From: Microglena sp. YARC
Lineage: Eukaryota; Chlorophyta; Chlorophyceae; Chlamydomonadales; Chlamydomonadaceae
Assembly: GCA_022414725.1 (NCBI GenBank)
Contig: CM039462.1
Location: 121,708,709-121,772,708, forward strand
Length of the DNA: 64,000 bases
Direction of reading: 5' to 3'
A model generated the notes under the pieces. It searched no databases. It was given only the letters and a program-made list of their open reading frames with translations, and was not told where the DNA came from. The translations under genes and the position numbers were made by a program. Shown here piece after piece: positions 34,980 to 47,400 of this stretch (the first letter of the stretch is position 1; each line of letters begins with the position of its first letter).

Positions 34980-35228
34980 TGTTATTCACCGGGTTTCACC
35001 GGTTCACCTAGAGTGACTTGGAGTGCACAGGTTTCCCTCCCTGCTGCACTGTGCTGCTGTGCCGATGCCAGCTATGGCACGGACTCTGATGCAGGTACCA
35101 TGAGGTACCGCGGCATCTCAGTACTTTCTCCTAGCGCATTGATCGAATGCTTTATCCAACTGTAGAGATCTTATCCTTACTGACTTCCCCTCGTCTCTGT
35201 GCTCTGCACATAACTCCGGAAATTCACA
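34980..35228 (+). repeat. 3-prime LTR of the Copia element
   Basis: 249 bp, six differences from the 5-prime LTR, preceded by a run of ten G (34970-34979) that serves as polypurine tract. Confidence 0.95.
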
Positions 35229-35233
35229 GTATA

Positions 35234-38200
35234 CTATATATAACATTTATAAGACATATTGGCGCCGGACAGATTCTCATGCACCTTGAGCATTTGGCTC
35301 GGTATATACCCAGTACAACTAGTACTAGGGCGGTGACCAACGCGCCCCACTGAACCCTGATAAACCCCGTCCGTTGGTCAACCGTCCAGGTCGCTACGGT
35401 TCAGGATTTACGTCTCCGTCTCCCTCTTTCGTTGGAAATTGGCACCGCATTACAGATTGGTATGTCGTATGTCCTACCCCGGGGTCCTATCCTGACTTAT
35501 CGTAGGCGCGGGTCAGTTGGCGCGTGAACTTTCACGCGTGATGCAGGGCACTACACGGACCACAAAATATCAATCCAGATCGAGGCTACCCGAGGGCGAG
35601 GGTCCCCGAGGGCGAGGGCAGGGGCCCCTTCGCCGGGGGTTCCCCCCGAGGGATCCCCCCCCCCCCTCACACAAACACCCGGGCCGGGACCCGTGACCCC
35701 CGGGACCCGGGACCCGTGACCCCCCCCCCCCCCCCCCCCCCCCCCCCGGACATACGTTGGGGGTGCGCGAGAAGAATTCTGACCTGCGGCGATATTGTCC
35801 GGTTTAGAGCATAGGGTACCCGAGATAGCTCCTAATCTTAACCGGCGAATTGGTAGCGCGCGGTAGTCTGTTATTGCGTTGATGTTTGAAGTTCCGAATG
35901 TAGGTGTGTAGCTTTGTGTAGGTGTGTGTTTTGTGGACAACGGAACAAGGTGTTCGATTTGCAAGAGGGCTACGCCCCCCACACCCCCACCCACCCAAAC
36001 CCCTGGAAGCCCTACCTGGAGTTGGGGGGACCCTTTTTGAGGGGAGGGTAATGAGCAGAGGGGAGGGGTGACACGAGGAGGGGGGCCTACGATTTTGACC
36101 AAGACCCGCTATGATCAGACTTCGAAGGCAAGGTACCTTTCGGAACAGCTACTCGCGAGCTTCGAGGTTGCAAACAAAACTTCATCGCTTTCGGGCAGGA
36201 GGGAGGGATGAAGGTATAAAAAAAAGCGAGCGTCCTTCCCTCTTATATATAGCTGAACCAGTCTGTTGTCCCCCTCCTCTCTTTCCCTCTGTCTTCTTTC
36301 CAGTCTCATATATAGTCAGTTCTTATGCCTTAGTTTTAGCTCTTTTTCTTTCACGTACCAGTTAGTATGGTTTTCCCCTTCTATCACCGTTCCCTTTGAT
36401 TCTTCAGTTGTTCATTTCTGTTGTCAGTTGACCTTCCTTCTTTCGTTGCAGTAGTAGTACCCAGCACCCTATGGTTCCATTGCTAGTTCCAATAGCAATG
36501 GCACCGTTCTGCTAAGTACTACCTTCTTAGGTTCTAAGGTACCTACTTGGATTTCGACTGCTCTGCTCAGTCGGGCAGCCCGCCGATTTTCCTCTACATA
36601 CCTAGTAGATCCTAGCAGACCTCGACTCACCTACCCGGTCAAGGGGTAGTTGAACCGTCATACTGCTATGTTCTACCCCTGCTCCCCTCATGGTACCCGG
36701 TAATCCCCGACCCCACTGCTCCATCGGGCAGCTCGCCGATGTATTGCCATGTACCTTCTGTTTATTTTCATTGTTTCTTCCTTCCTCCTCTCATTGTAAC
36801 AATTCTACGGCAAAACTTCATCGCTTTCTTCTTGTTCCCCCCCAGAAACTCATTTCCCGGCCTTCTGATTCTCCTTGGTCTCGGTCTGAAAGTGGCCATC
36901 CAACGCGTATCGGCCCATGGTGCCTCTTCTCGTTACTTCTCGTTGTGCAAAACCTGCGTTGGCTGTAGGCAGGAGCCTCATGCAGCCCCTCATATGATTT
37001 TTGTTTGTGTAAATTTGTGTATTCGACACAGGCGAGTCTTCGCGCAGGGGTGGGTGGGTTTCCCAGGTAGACGAGGCAGCCTCGCCAGGCAGGGCTGAGG
37101 CTCATCGCTAGACACGTCCAGACAGTTTTCCGGAAACTAAAATTTCTGTACCGGACTGAACAGCGCCAGAATGAGCAAGTGCCGAACCAAGCTCGGGGTC
37201 CATGCAGCGCTATCGCCCGGGACCTCCAGCGCATCTTCAGAGCAGGCTATGGAAACCGAACAGCTAAACAATCTGACAGAATTCCCTTCCCCCCTTTGCG
37301 AGCTAGATCTCAGGCGACGGTGGTCCCATAAGAGAGTTAAAAACAGTTTCGCGCATCGCAGAAAAAACTCGGCGACAAGCTTGTCTAACGTCATTTCACC
37401 TGAGGACACCGAAGTAGCCTGACGTGACTCCGCGGGGATTAGGATCCCGAGGTCCACCCTTTGCGCAGTTGCCCACAAGTGATGGTTGATCCTGGAAAAT
37501 TTGCGGTCTGACAAAACGAAAATCCGAAGGTTCTAAGCAGAGGGTTGACCTTTGCGGGATTTGAAACCCTATGATATCGAGTCTGGGTCTAAAATAGTAG
37601 GGGGCCCTGGCGGGTCCCCTGGAGGTCGGCCCCGGGGTGGCGTACGATAAGCGATGGCTTCTTCGAATATAGTTCAGTTGTCTAAAACATTTGTTTCGAA
37701 CGTTGAAATATATGTAAAAGTTATCCATGCCAAGGGAGTTCCAAGGTGAACGAAGTGCAGTGAGAATGTGAGATGCTTTTGCGAATTGCAATTGCCAAGA
37801 ACTGTGTACAGTTGTCTATTTACACGTATAGTTTTCATACTGAAAATAAGTATTAATTAGAAAAGCAAGAAAGTATGGGATGACATCCTCAGGGGCCACA
37901 CCGATACTTCCAAGATCAATGTTTGATTTATCCTATGTACATGTTCATGTATGGAGGGGAAAAGGCAGTTCAGTGCAGCACAGCGCAGTTCGGTGAAGTT
38001 CAAAATGGCACCTCACTTCACATCTGCCTCCACATCTACCTACTCCACGCCTACACGTAGTCCAAATCTATCCAACTCCAGTAACCTCAACAAATGACAT
38101 CCAGGACAATGAGAGGGTAAATTGTTATTTAGACCTCGTAGGCACCACTCTTGGACCGTCTTACCAAAATGTGGTGTTCAATCTTGCCATAATTCGGTGA

Positions 38201-39445
38201 ATCCAAACCACTCAATATTCCTACTTGAACTACACAAGCGGTAGTTATCACTAAAGATGAAGGCAAAATCAACCATAATAAGTATCCCGCGCAACAGTCT
38301 AATATGACTGCACACCCATTCACCATCTTCACGCGATTGGAGTTGTACGTCACTGATGGTCATGAAAGGGGCAGTAGACCCAAAGACTGCACATCATGTA
38401 CTTAAGGGAAAGTGTCGGAAAGGTGAATCATGTGAGTATGTGAAATGAATGCGGGTCAACAAGGTGAAGCTTGCATGGGAATCACGTGTGTATGTGAAAT
38501 GAATGAGCTCCAAACAAAACCCACCAACCGACATGTAATACCTTAGCACTCACGCACACGACACGTGGGTGTTTCATTTGTTATTGAAATACAGGTGGTA
38601 CATAAACTCTTAAGTGACCAAATAGTACATACACATCTGCAAGAAAACAGTAAAAACAAACAGATTTTTGTTTTTGCAGTGCTGGGGTGTTGTGGATGTA
38701 GAGTGCTGCAGCAACACACACTGAATTGCCAAGACATGAGTCAGGCAGTTAGGCTAGTATCCATGACAGTGAATTGCTGAGTGCGGTACTCTGTAGTGCG
38801 CTCGGCTGCTTCAGCAAGCATGCATATAGAATGAGGTTACCTTCGCAGCTGGAAGCAACGATGGAACACAAAGTTGCGCAGCGCAGCAGTTGTATTGATA
38901 CGCCTATGCCAGGCTGGGGCACGCAGTGTTGCGTACAGCTAAACGCGAGCAGAACGCCGAGAGCTCCTGCAAGAGTTCCGGATCTCACTCAATTATGTAG
39001 GTTAACGATAAGGATACAATTCGCGCGTGCCTGCATTTATTGTCCCGAGCAGGAGCCTTTCCGAATTCTGGCGATTTAAGCTGTCCGAATTCCGGCGGTT
39101 GCTTAAGCGCCGTTTGTCCAATCGTAGTGTTCGCATCATAATTAGCGCTGCTGCTGCTACTGCTGCTGCCGCTGTTGTTGGCTGGATTTCCAGCGGGGAG
39201 ACAGATGTTGCGTATTGGACCACCATGCAAACTGCTTTGCACGTATTTCGCTGTAAAACTTGAATATACAGGGATAGCAACTGTTCATCGAGGTCAGAGT
39301 AGATACAAAGGTAAAGGAGAAGAACGATAGAATCGAGCAAGAGCCTTTTAGACTTGTGAGTTCTGATTTGACCGGCTGATTTGACCGGCGATCTTGGGAA
39401 ATTTGAAAAACAGCACGATATCGCGTAAGTCTCGCTTATGTCTGT
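35234..39445. other. 4.2 kb with no supportable gene
   Basis: Moderately GC-rich, with a 28-base C run (35720-35747) and a TATA-like GGTATAAAA near 36212 upstream of a pyrimidine-rich stretch. AAAACTTCATCGCTTTC occurs twice (36176, 36814). Small open frames exist (for example 37171-37422, 83 codons from ATG), but I see no domain, splice context or family. An unrecognised gene or old LTR element cannot be excluded. Confidence 0.4.
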
Positions 39446-40296
39446 CCCCCTAACAGCCTGTTTCCAATTGAGGGTTAGACCGGGTTATGGAGCATAACCG
39501 TCCTCGGCAATCGGAAACACTCGAAAACTTGTACTTCGCTCGACCGACTTGTACACCATTTTCCGGCAAATTTTTATGACGTGCCGGTGCAGATCGGGGT
39601 TACGCTGAACCGTCCCCCCCCCCCCACGGTTAAGCGTAACCCCGATCGGCCATGGTTCCACGCTGGCAATTAAACCCGCAGCGGTCACTTGCGGCCATCA
39701 TGTGGAGTTGAGCGCGAGCGCTGCAATCGTATAGATCGCGCAGTCCCGCGCGACCCCTTCAATTCCCCAATCAACTCCATCCCTCCTTGCGTAGCCCCTT
39801 GGGCCCAGAAGCGTCAGAAGGATCTGGAAAGCATGAGATCAGGGGCAAATTCAGATTCGTGCGCAAATGCTATTTATCAGTAACGAGCAACGCACCTGGT
39901 ACAGATCTCGCTGCGTTTCCAGCTCATAATGGCGTCTCTTCCTATTTTCAAAAAGCAGAAGCTCCTGGGATATGGTAACGAAATGGAACAGGACGGGGGC
40001 CACGACTTGGAGCCAGAGCATGAACTCGTCCATTGCGAGACGTTTGAAGACAAGAAAGGCAAGCCGGCGAGTAAATAATCCAACGCTTCCACGCTGTCGA
40101 AGAACTGATTTAACGATCACATAACCCAGGTCTTCCCATAACCCAGATTTCAGGGGCAATCGGAAACACTAAATTGTACAGCGGGGTTACGCGACAGGAA
40201 GCTGGCTAGAACACGGGTTACGAGTACTGCCGCACTACAGTTTGCGGGGTTATCCATAACCGTAACCTGGTCTTATGGAAACAGGCTGTAAGGGGG
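39446..40296. mobile_element. TIR element, 851 bp, with central 22-bp hairpin
   Basis: CCCCCTAACAGCCTGTTTCC at 39446 is repeated as a complement at 40277-40296 with one mismatch, and GGTTAT-rich subterminal sequence is also inverted. In the middle, 39592-39613 pairs with 39626-39647 (one mismatch) around a C-run loop. No clear target duplication and no coding sequence. A nonautonomous DNA transposon is likely, superfamily unknown. Confidence 0.7.
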
Positions 40297-41034
<738 letters not shown>

Positions 41035-42245
41035 GAAATCATGGTCGTGGTCGCGGTCGTGGTCTTGGTGGTCGTGGTGGTGTCATCATCGCGTACCCAC
41101 GTGCCATGGGCGTGCGAAGTGTAACCGACTTGCAACCGACTTTCTGTCAAACCCAACTCGCAACACCCCGCCCAGCGAAATGTTCAAATACCGAAACTGC
41201 AGATGCGCAAAGCTAAGCGCGCGCGCTCATTCCATCCCCACATTTGCCTCCCATACAATGACTGCAAGCAATTTAGATCCAGAAGATTCTCTCTTCGGAG
41301 GTCATCTGCTGACCCTCGCTTTGCATGGCGCTCAGAATAATCGTTTCAGTTCATTGCTTCTTCACGGAGCATGCGACCATGATGCATGCCAACGGTCTTA
41401 ATAGACAGGAGGGCCCGCAACACCGCCAGCCAGCGCTCAAAGCGAGCTTGCATGAGCAAGGAAGAACTGGACAGAGCCAGGCAGAGCCAACAAGAGTCGA
41501 CGTGATGCCCACGCTGCCCGACCCGAGGAGTTACGCCAGTCTCATAATCAAGCCGGACGTGAACAACGCGATCCCATGCCTCAGGATGAACGCGAAGCTG
41601 CTAAGCTGCTCTTAACCAAGCCAGGCGTGAAGACTTTGCTTTCCAACCTGAGGAGTTACACCAGACTCATAATCAAGCCAGACCTTCAGATCGTCATGCT
41701 TTTTTTCTCCGCCTGCGTTGCCACCGTTCATCTCACGCATGCGCACTTTCGCCATGCCGTCGCATCGCCTTCGTCATGGTTGGTTGGTTGTTGCGATTAA
41801 TTCGACTTAGTTCAGATCGCCAAGGCCATTCCGTCCCTCTGCCCACTCTCGCGCTTGCACCACTCATCCCATATCTGAAAGCTCTTTTCGTTGTATCGAA
41901 TATCGCGAAATACGATTTGTGCTGTTCCAAGAGTTGACCGAGTATCAACTGGGGCACTGCACGAGAAGATGAAACTACAAGTTTGTAGCTTTGGAATTGC
42001 ACTGGTCCGGTGTTCTCGGGGTGATCGGGACCTGAGCGTTCCCAAGTTGTTGGTCTGCACTTTCCCCTCTTTCTGCAAGATTAAATCCCGCAGCCGAAGT
42101 GAAGGGTATGAGGTAGGGAGGAGGAGAGTGTGTGTGCGTGTTGGTGGTTGGGGAAAGGGAGGCTTTTGGGGGCGACGGTGAGAGAAAGAGAGTGTTTGTG
42201 GATTGGGTAGGAAGAGGCCGGGGGAAGCAGAGGATGCTGTGGGTC

Positions 42246-42295
<50 letters not shown>

Positions 42296-42401
42296 GGGGG
42301 GTGACTATAGCTAGCTCCGGCTTACACTATGGTGTCCTTAACTTCACGTCCTGTGAGTAACTGTATTACACGGATGTAACAATTTCAATTTCAATGTGTG
42401 T

Positions 42402-42456
<55 letters not shown>

Positions 42457-42594
42457 TGGAATACGTGTATGACAGGGGGGAGGCCACATCTGAAGCAGAA
42501 GGGGAAAAGGTAGAGAGAAGAGGTGTGCGCCTGAGAGTGTGTGGGGGGGAGGGGGTGTTGGTGTGGCCACCGGCCACACGGGCTACAGTACTAG

Positions 42595-42657
<63 letters not shown>

Positions 42658-43133
42658 ACAATATATGTGGCTCGGTCTACATCTTACACCTTACTAACCC
42701 CTATGATCCCCATCTTTGGTAGGGTAATGCAGACTACGCATGTATGGGGTGAGCACAACGTGTGCATGTGCATATTCAGCACATCATGCAAGTCATTATC
42801 TACACTTCAGTAGATATCTTGGGTATCTAGAAATTGCCCATATCTCGCTGCAACTATTCATCGCTCATACTCATCCAATTGTGAGTAGTGCACCAGCAAT
42901 GAGGGCTTAGTCCATCTGGATGTAGCTAGCTCTCCTGCAGGGCAGAAACTGCGCTCCATTGTAGATGCCTCATTGCTGTCACCACATTAAACTGATCTTC
43001 TTCCGGACGTAGCCTTCATCGTTTGTTGCTGCTTCTTGCAAACTGGGTTACAACATATGTCGCCCTTCTCTTTGCATGGGCGCAAAATAGTGAAAAATAA
43101 ATTTATTTTTGATCCAACAGTGTCATACATGCT
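41035..43133. other. Intergenic; duplications and simple repeats, no gene supported
   Basis: A phrase GAGGAGTTACRCCAG followed by CTCATAATCAAGCC is duplicated about 125 bp apart (41524, 41649). (GT)n lies at 42250-42292 and again just before a 40-base G run (42416-42455). A reverse-complement copy of the 1798-1870 retroposon lies at 42321-42395. Open frames overlapping these are low-complexity. Confidence 0.5.
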
Positions 43134-43756
43134 TAGGGCTGTCAATACCGTACGGTATTTTCAATTACCGTACGATATATCGTGATATACCGTACGGTAT
43201 CGATACCGTATGGTATTTTTATACCCTTTTTTGGGAAAATCAGTATAAGACCAAGGGGATATAACTAGGGATAGGCAATATGATATCATATGATATCATG
43301 TCATCATATGATATCATACGATGCCGGCGGTCTGACTCGGTAACTTCGGCCAACGGCAACATATCATATGATATTAAATCATATGATATTTGTATGATAT
43401 CATATGATATCATACTCGTCTTTGGTCAGCATCATATGATTTGCCGGTCCCTAGATATAACAGGAAATACCGTTAACACGTCCATACACTTAAAATCAAG
43501 TCAAATGAACCAATACTGAGGGAGATAGAAAAACACGGTAATATCGTGGTCTATTACCGTACGATATATCATGATATATCGTACGGTATAAGGCAGTATA
43601 CTAAATTCCTGGCCCAGACTCAGGTGTTCCTGACGAGAATCGAACCGCCGACCTGCCAAGTGTAAGATATTTCGTAGGCCGATTTGGACCAAACACGATC
43701 TATCGTACGGTACACGGTAAAATAAATACCGGGCGATATAAAGCTTGACAGCCCTA
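43134..43756. mobile_element. hAT-type nonautonomous element with TACATGCT duplication (outer of a nest)
   Basis: Ends TAGGGCTGTCAATACC and, as complement, TAGGGCTGTCAAGCTT. A perfect 8-bp direct repeat TACATGCT flanks it (43126-43133, 43757-43764). The interior is dense in ACCGTACGGTAT palindromes and contains a tRNA B-box-like stretch on the minus strand (near 43630). A second element is inserted inside it at 43266-43453. Confidence 0.88.
43266..43453. mobile_element. hAT-type MITE nested in the previous element, GATATAAC duplication
   Basis: 188 bp, ends TAGGGATAGGCAA and, as complement, TAGGGACCGGCAA, flanked by a perfect 8-bp repeat GATATAAC (43258-43265, 43454-43461). The interior is CATATGATATCATATG palindromes. 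Partial copies lie at about 27535-27650 and 47078-47215. Confidence 0.88.
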
Positions 43757-43994
43757 TACATGCTTCATTTCACTCTGGATGCTCAATTTCATTTTCTTTC
43801 TGTCTTATCCACTATGGATGCTCGAAAGCTCCAAAACCTTGTTAGGCATCAGTTTGGATCCCTTCAGTCATCAGGTTAGCCTTGGCAGGGAGGGACATAG
43901 CAACTTGGCAACCAGAGTTAGCAAGGAAACAAGTTCAGTGAACAACAAGTCCCGATCCGAGGACAAGCGGCTGTAAAGTAATAGCTGGTCAGGA

Positions 43995-44440
43995 TTAACT
44001 ACGTGAGGCAGGAGGGATGATATCATTTCTCACAGGATGAATCTTGCTGCTGGCTTTCCTTCTGCTCCTCACAAACATGATGGTGAGAACCGCGGCAAGA
44101 ATCAAAGCTAGGCCACCAAGAACAGACGCAACACTGGACACAACAATCAAAGCTGTGTTGCTGTTGGTGCCATCACCCGCAGTAGCCAGATCAGTTGCTA
44201 GAGCAGCGTCATCACCACTCCCTGCCTCCTCTCCATTGGGCAGGATCCGGAGGAGCTGGGGAGAAGCAGGAGGAGGAGGAGAGGGGGGAGGGGGGAATGC
44301 GCTGAGCGCCTTAGTCTCAGATGAGGAGGTGGTCGTCGTGACGCCTTCAATGCCAAAGTTGGATGCAAACGATGAAGCCACCATGCTCAACTCAGATGCT
44401 TGCTTGAAGGACTCGACCATGCTAGCGCTGGCCTGTACAC
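43995..44440 (-). CDS. Exon 4: transmembrane helix and short cytoplasmic tail
   Basis: Acceptor CGCATGTAG with GT completing a Gly codon from exon 3 (phase 1). Encodes a Ser/Thr-rich helix, a PPPPSPPPPASP stalk, then TALIVVSSVASVLGGLALIL and on to AAVLTIMFV followed by RSRRK. Ends at TAA 43995-43997, leaving a tail of about 20 residues without signalling motifs. A GTGAGA within the tail could be an alternative donor to further exons. Confidence 0.75.
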
Positions 44441-47400
44441 CTACATGCGGTATAATAGTATATATTTATATAGTGTATATTAAGCTTGGTTTATAGTTTA
44501 TATACACTATATACACTATATATAGTGTGCATTTAGCTTAGTTTATAGCAATATATAGCTGTATACTGTATATTTAGCTTAGTTTATAGCTGTTTCATCC
44601 AATAAGCAACCTGGCAATGGTAGGATGGGCTAAGGCCAAGGTTTTTGGACTTGAATATGAATTTTGAAAACAATCAGCGACTATACATAGCAGCCCGGTG
44701 CTCTTAGTAGCCTTTGGGGTGCTAATAGCAGCTTTTGGCCCTGAAGGGCGCTTACTCCCAAAACACTAAGGTACCCAATATGGCACTTAGCTACCGGTAG
44801 CATCTTACTTAAAAAGAAATTACTATGGGCAGTTGTTTGTGCAGGAAGACCCACCTACCTCATAGGATTAAATTCCGTTTATAAAAAATGGACCTGGAAT
44901 TTAAGCCACCAACATATTTTTCATCCGATCTCAACCCCGTTCAACGAATGGCTCAATGGCAGAGCTCCTAGTACGGCAAAGGTGACGGGTTTGAATCCCC
45001 ACGGGTGCATCTTAGTGTTTGCAGTCACTGTCAATTGCCATGGTAGCTTTGTCCAGGTAAAGTAGCAGCCCGTTCCCTACCGCCGTAAGACGGGGCTCCC
45101 TTAATACCACTCCCCACCAGGCGTTATCATTACATTTGTTCATCCGATCAAGGAGCAACCAAGTGAGTGAAGAGTGACCAAGTGAGGAGTGAGCAAAATG
45201 CGTTTTGGCAGGCTTGTTATAAGACTGCCTCTGTTAGAGACTGACTCATGGCATATGTGATTAAATATATTAAACATATCAGAACGAATATAAATATATG
45301 TGAGGAAAACGCATAGCTGAATTATCTGTTTAGTACTTAATATTAGTTGATCTGTCAATGCTTGCATTTTGTTGGGCTTGTGACGCCCTACGTGGCATGA
45401 ACTGCCTGCCGGACCCTAGACGTGTACCCTAGTTGTGGCTCTGGATACGACCGGGCGGTTTGGATGAACCTCTCTCTAAATACGCAGCCGACTAATGTAA
45501 CGTTGTTCCTCACAGACCACAGCGATATTATTCAAGATAATCAGACTTCACTGAGCAAGATTGGCTTCGGAAAAATTGACTTAAACTTAAATGTCGAATC
45601 ATAAAGGAGTACCTCTCGTTGTGGTAGAATTTGCAGGTGCTGTGATATGATGGTTGACGGAAGCTGATTAGTCGAAGATGACATGCATTTCGTATAAGAA
45701 TGTCCGTTATACGCTGAGGATACAAAAATATTTTTGAGGAAATGAACAGTGAACCTGAATTGGTGGATAAAACTCCAGTATGAAGCTGGTCATGAGTCCT
45801 GACTCCTTTGAAGGATGGAAATACTTAATACAATTTATAAAAAATGCGATAATAATCGCACAATTAAATAATCATCCCGGATGAGATGATGATTTAATTA
45901 TATTGTAGAATTAAATTATCACTGTAGCACAAACTCAGGGCCCCCGTCAGTGAAACGATTGTGAGGGGTTCAGTTAATCAGTGCTTTTCTTTATTAAGCC
46001 CTTCCTCTACGGTTGGGCAAGTCCATCCCTGCAGCCTATTTGGCCTACCCCTGGACTGTAACATACATACAGACAGACCACACCAGAAGTCAGTCTCTCA
46101 CATTCAGGGCCAGATCGTGAAGTGCTTGTTAATCAAGCCCCTCCTGGTTGTCTTGAATTATCTGAGGTTGAGATTATTTGAGGTTGAGAGAGTCTTGAAT
46201 TATCTTGATTATTTGAGGTTGAGATTATTTGAGGTTGAGAGAGTCTTGAATTATCTTGATTGTTTGAGGTTGAGATTATTTGAGGTTGAGAGAGTCTTGA
46301 ATTATCTTGATTATTTGAGGTTGAGATTATTTGAGGTTGAGAGAGTCTTGAATTATCTTGATTATTTGAGGTTGAGATTATTTGAGGTTGAGAGAGTCTT
46401 GAATTATCTTGATTATTTGAGGTTGAGATTATTTGAGGTTGAGAGAGTCTTGAATTATCTTGATTATTTGAGGTTGAGATTATTTGAGGTTGAGAGAGTC
46501 TTGAATTATCTTGATTATTTGAGGTTGAGATTATTTGAGGTTGAGAGAGTCCATGTAGCCTACTTGGCTACCCCTGCTGGACTGTAACATGTATACATAA
46601 GTTCCATGGTATAAATTGTTTACAAATCGCAGGCAAGGAGCAAAAGACACAACCGATATCAGTTGCGATGGTGACTCCCCTCAGCTGAAAAATAAAAGTA
46701 CCATTTTGAGGTCACAAGTGAAGGGTGCTTTCTAGATGGAAAGGGTACTTTATAGGTGCCAACAAGGGTGCCAAAGACCCTCAAATTAGCAGTGCAGCTT
46801 AAGTCTGACAATTGATGCCGAGTGCATGGAGTTCATCAATTTTTTTTTTGTCCTTCCTGTCACCGTTGGGCAAGTCCCTCCAGCATATTTTGCCTACTTA
46901 CCCCTGGACTCCAACATACACACATATAGGGAGGAGCCGATGGCCTCACCTTTCTCACTGAATCCTCAGTGCCGCTGGTTTGCTAAGGGAGACACACCTC
47001 ACAGCAAATTTGGGGGGTCTTTGGCATCCTTTTATTTGGCTTCCAAGGGTGCACTCTTGGTGTATAAGGGTGCCATATGGGTAGGGATAGGCAATATTAT
47101 ATCATGTCATCATATGATATCATATGATATCATACGATGCCGGCGGTCTGACCAGGTAACTTTGACGGTTTGACCAGGTAACTTTGGCGGTTTGACCAGG
47201 TAACTTATTTGTCCTACCCCTGGACTGTAACATACATTCATGGAGGAGTAGCCACATCTTTGAATCATCAGTACTGCTGGGGTTTTTCAGGGAGGCACAC
47301 CTCATGGGGGGAAATTTATCTCATCAATCCCGCATCAATACAATAAAAACGCACCTGTGGGCAGGTTGATAGAGCTCAAGGCAGTCACACTTGAGACGGA

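Larger units (their letters stand above)
30118..35228 (+). mobile_element. Full-length Copia LTR retrotransposon, 5,111 bp
   Basis: Two 249-bp LTRs (30118-30366, 34980-35228) begin TGTTATTC and end TTCACA. The insertion is flanked by a 5-bp duplication GTATA (30113-30117, 35229-35233). The LTRs differ at 6 positions by my alignment, five of them transitions, so the insertion is fairly recent. The order protease, integrase, RT, RNase H is the Copia (Ty1) order. A polypurine G-run precedes the 3-prime LTR at 34970-34979; no primer binding site was recognised. The polyprotein is broken by one nonsense codon and about three frameshifts. Confidence 0.97.
44441..47354 (-). other. Intron 3 (2.9 kb): SINE-like repeats, 51-bp minisatellite, tRNA-derived SINE
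   Basis: Holds a tRNA-derived SINE (44931-45138), SINE-like family copies (45905-46075, 46820-46925, partial 46555-46600 and 47205-47240), a 51-bp minisatellite (46150-46550), a half copy of the 43266-type MITE (47078-47215, with GGTTTGACCAGGTAACTT triplicated), and TTTATAGC/TATACACTATA repeats near the acceptor. An unrecognised extra exon is possible. Confidence 0.65.

Noticed and set aside
37171..37422. 83-codon ATG frame
   Set aside because: No domain, neighbour, splice context or codon pattern strong enough to call a gene.
44931..45010. Functional tRNA gene
   Set aside because: A and B boxes and a D-arm are present, but the acceptor stem does not pair and the unit is flanked by a retroposition duplication.
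45961..46587. 208-codon frame with LRLRLFEVERV repeats
   Set aside because: 51-bp minisatellite; period divisible by three. Its apparent Leu-rich repeat is coincidental.
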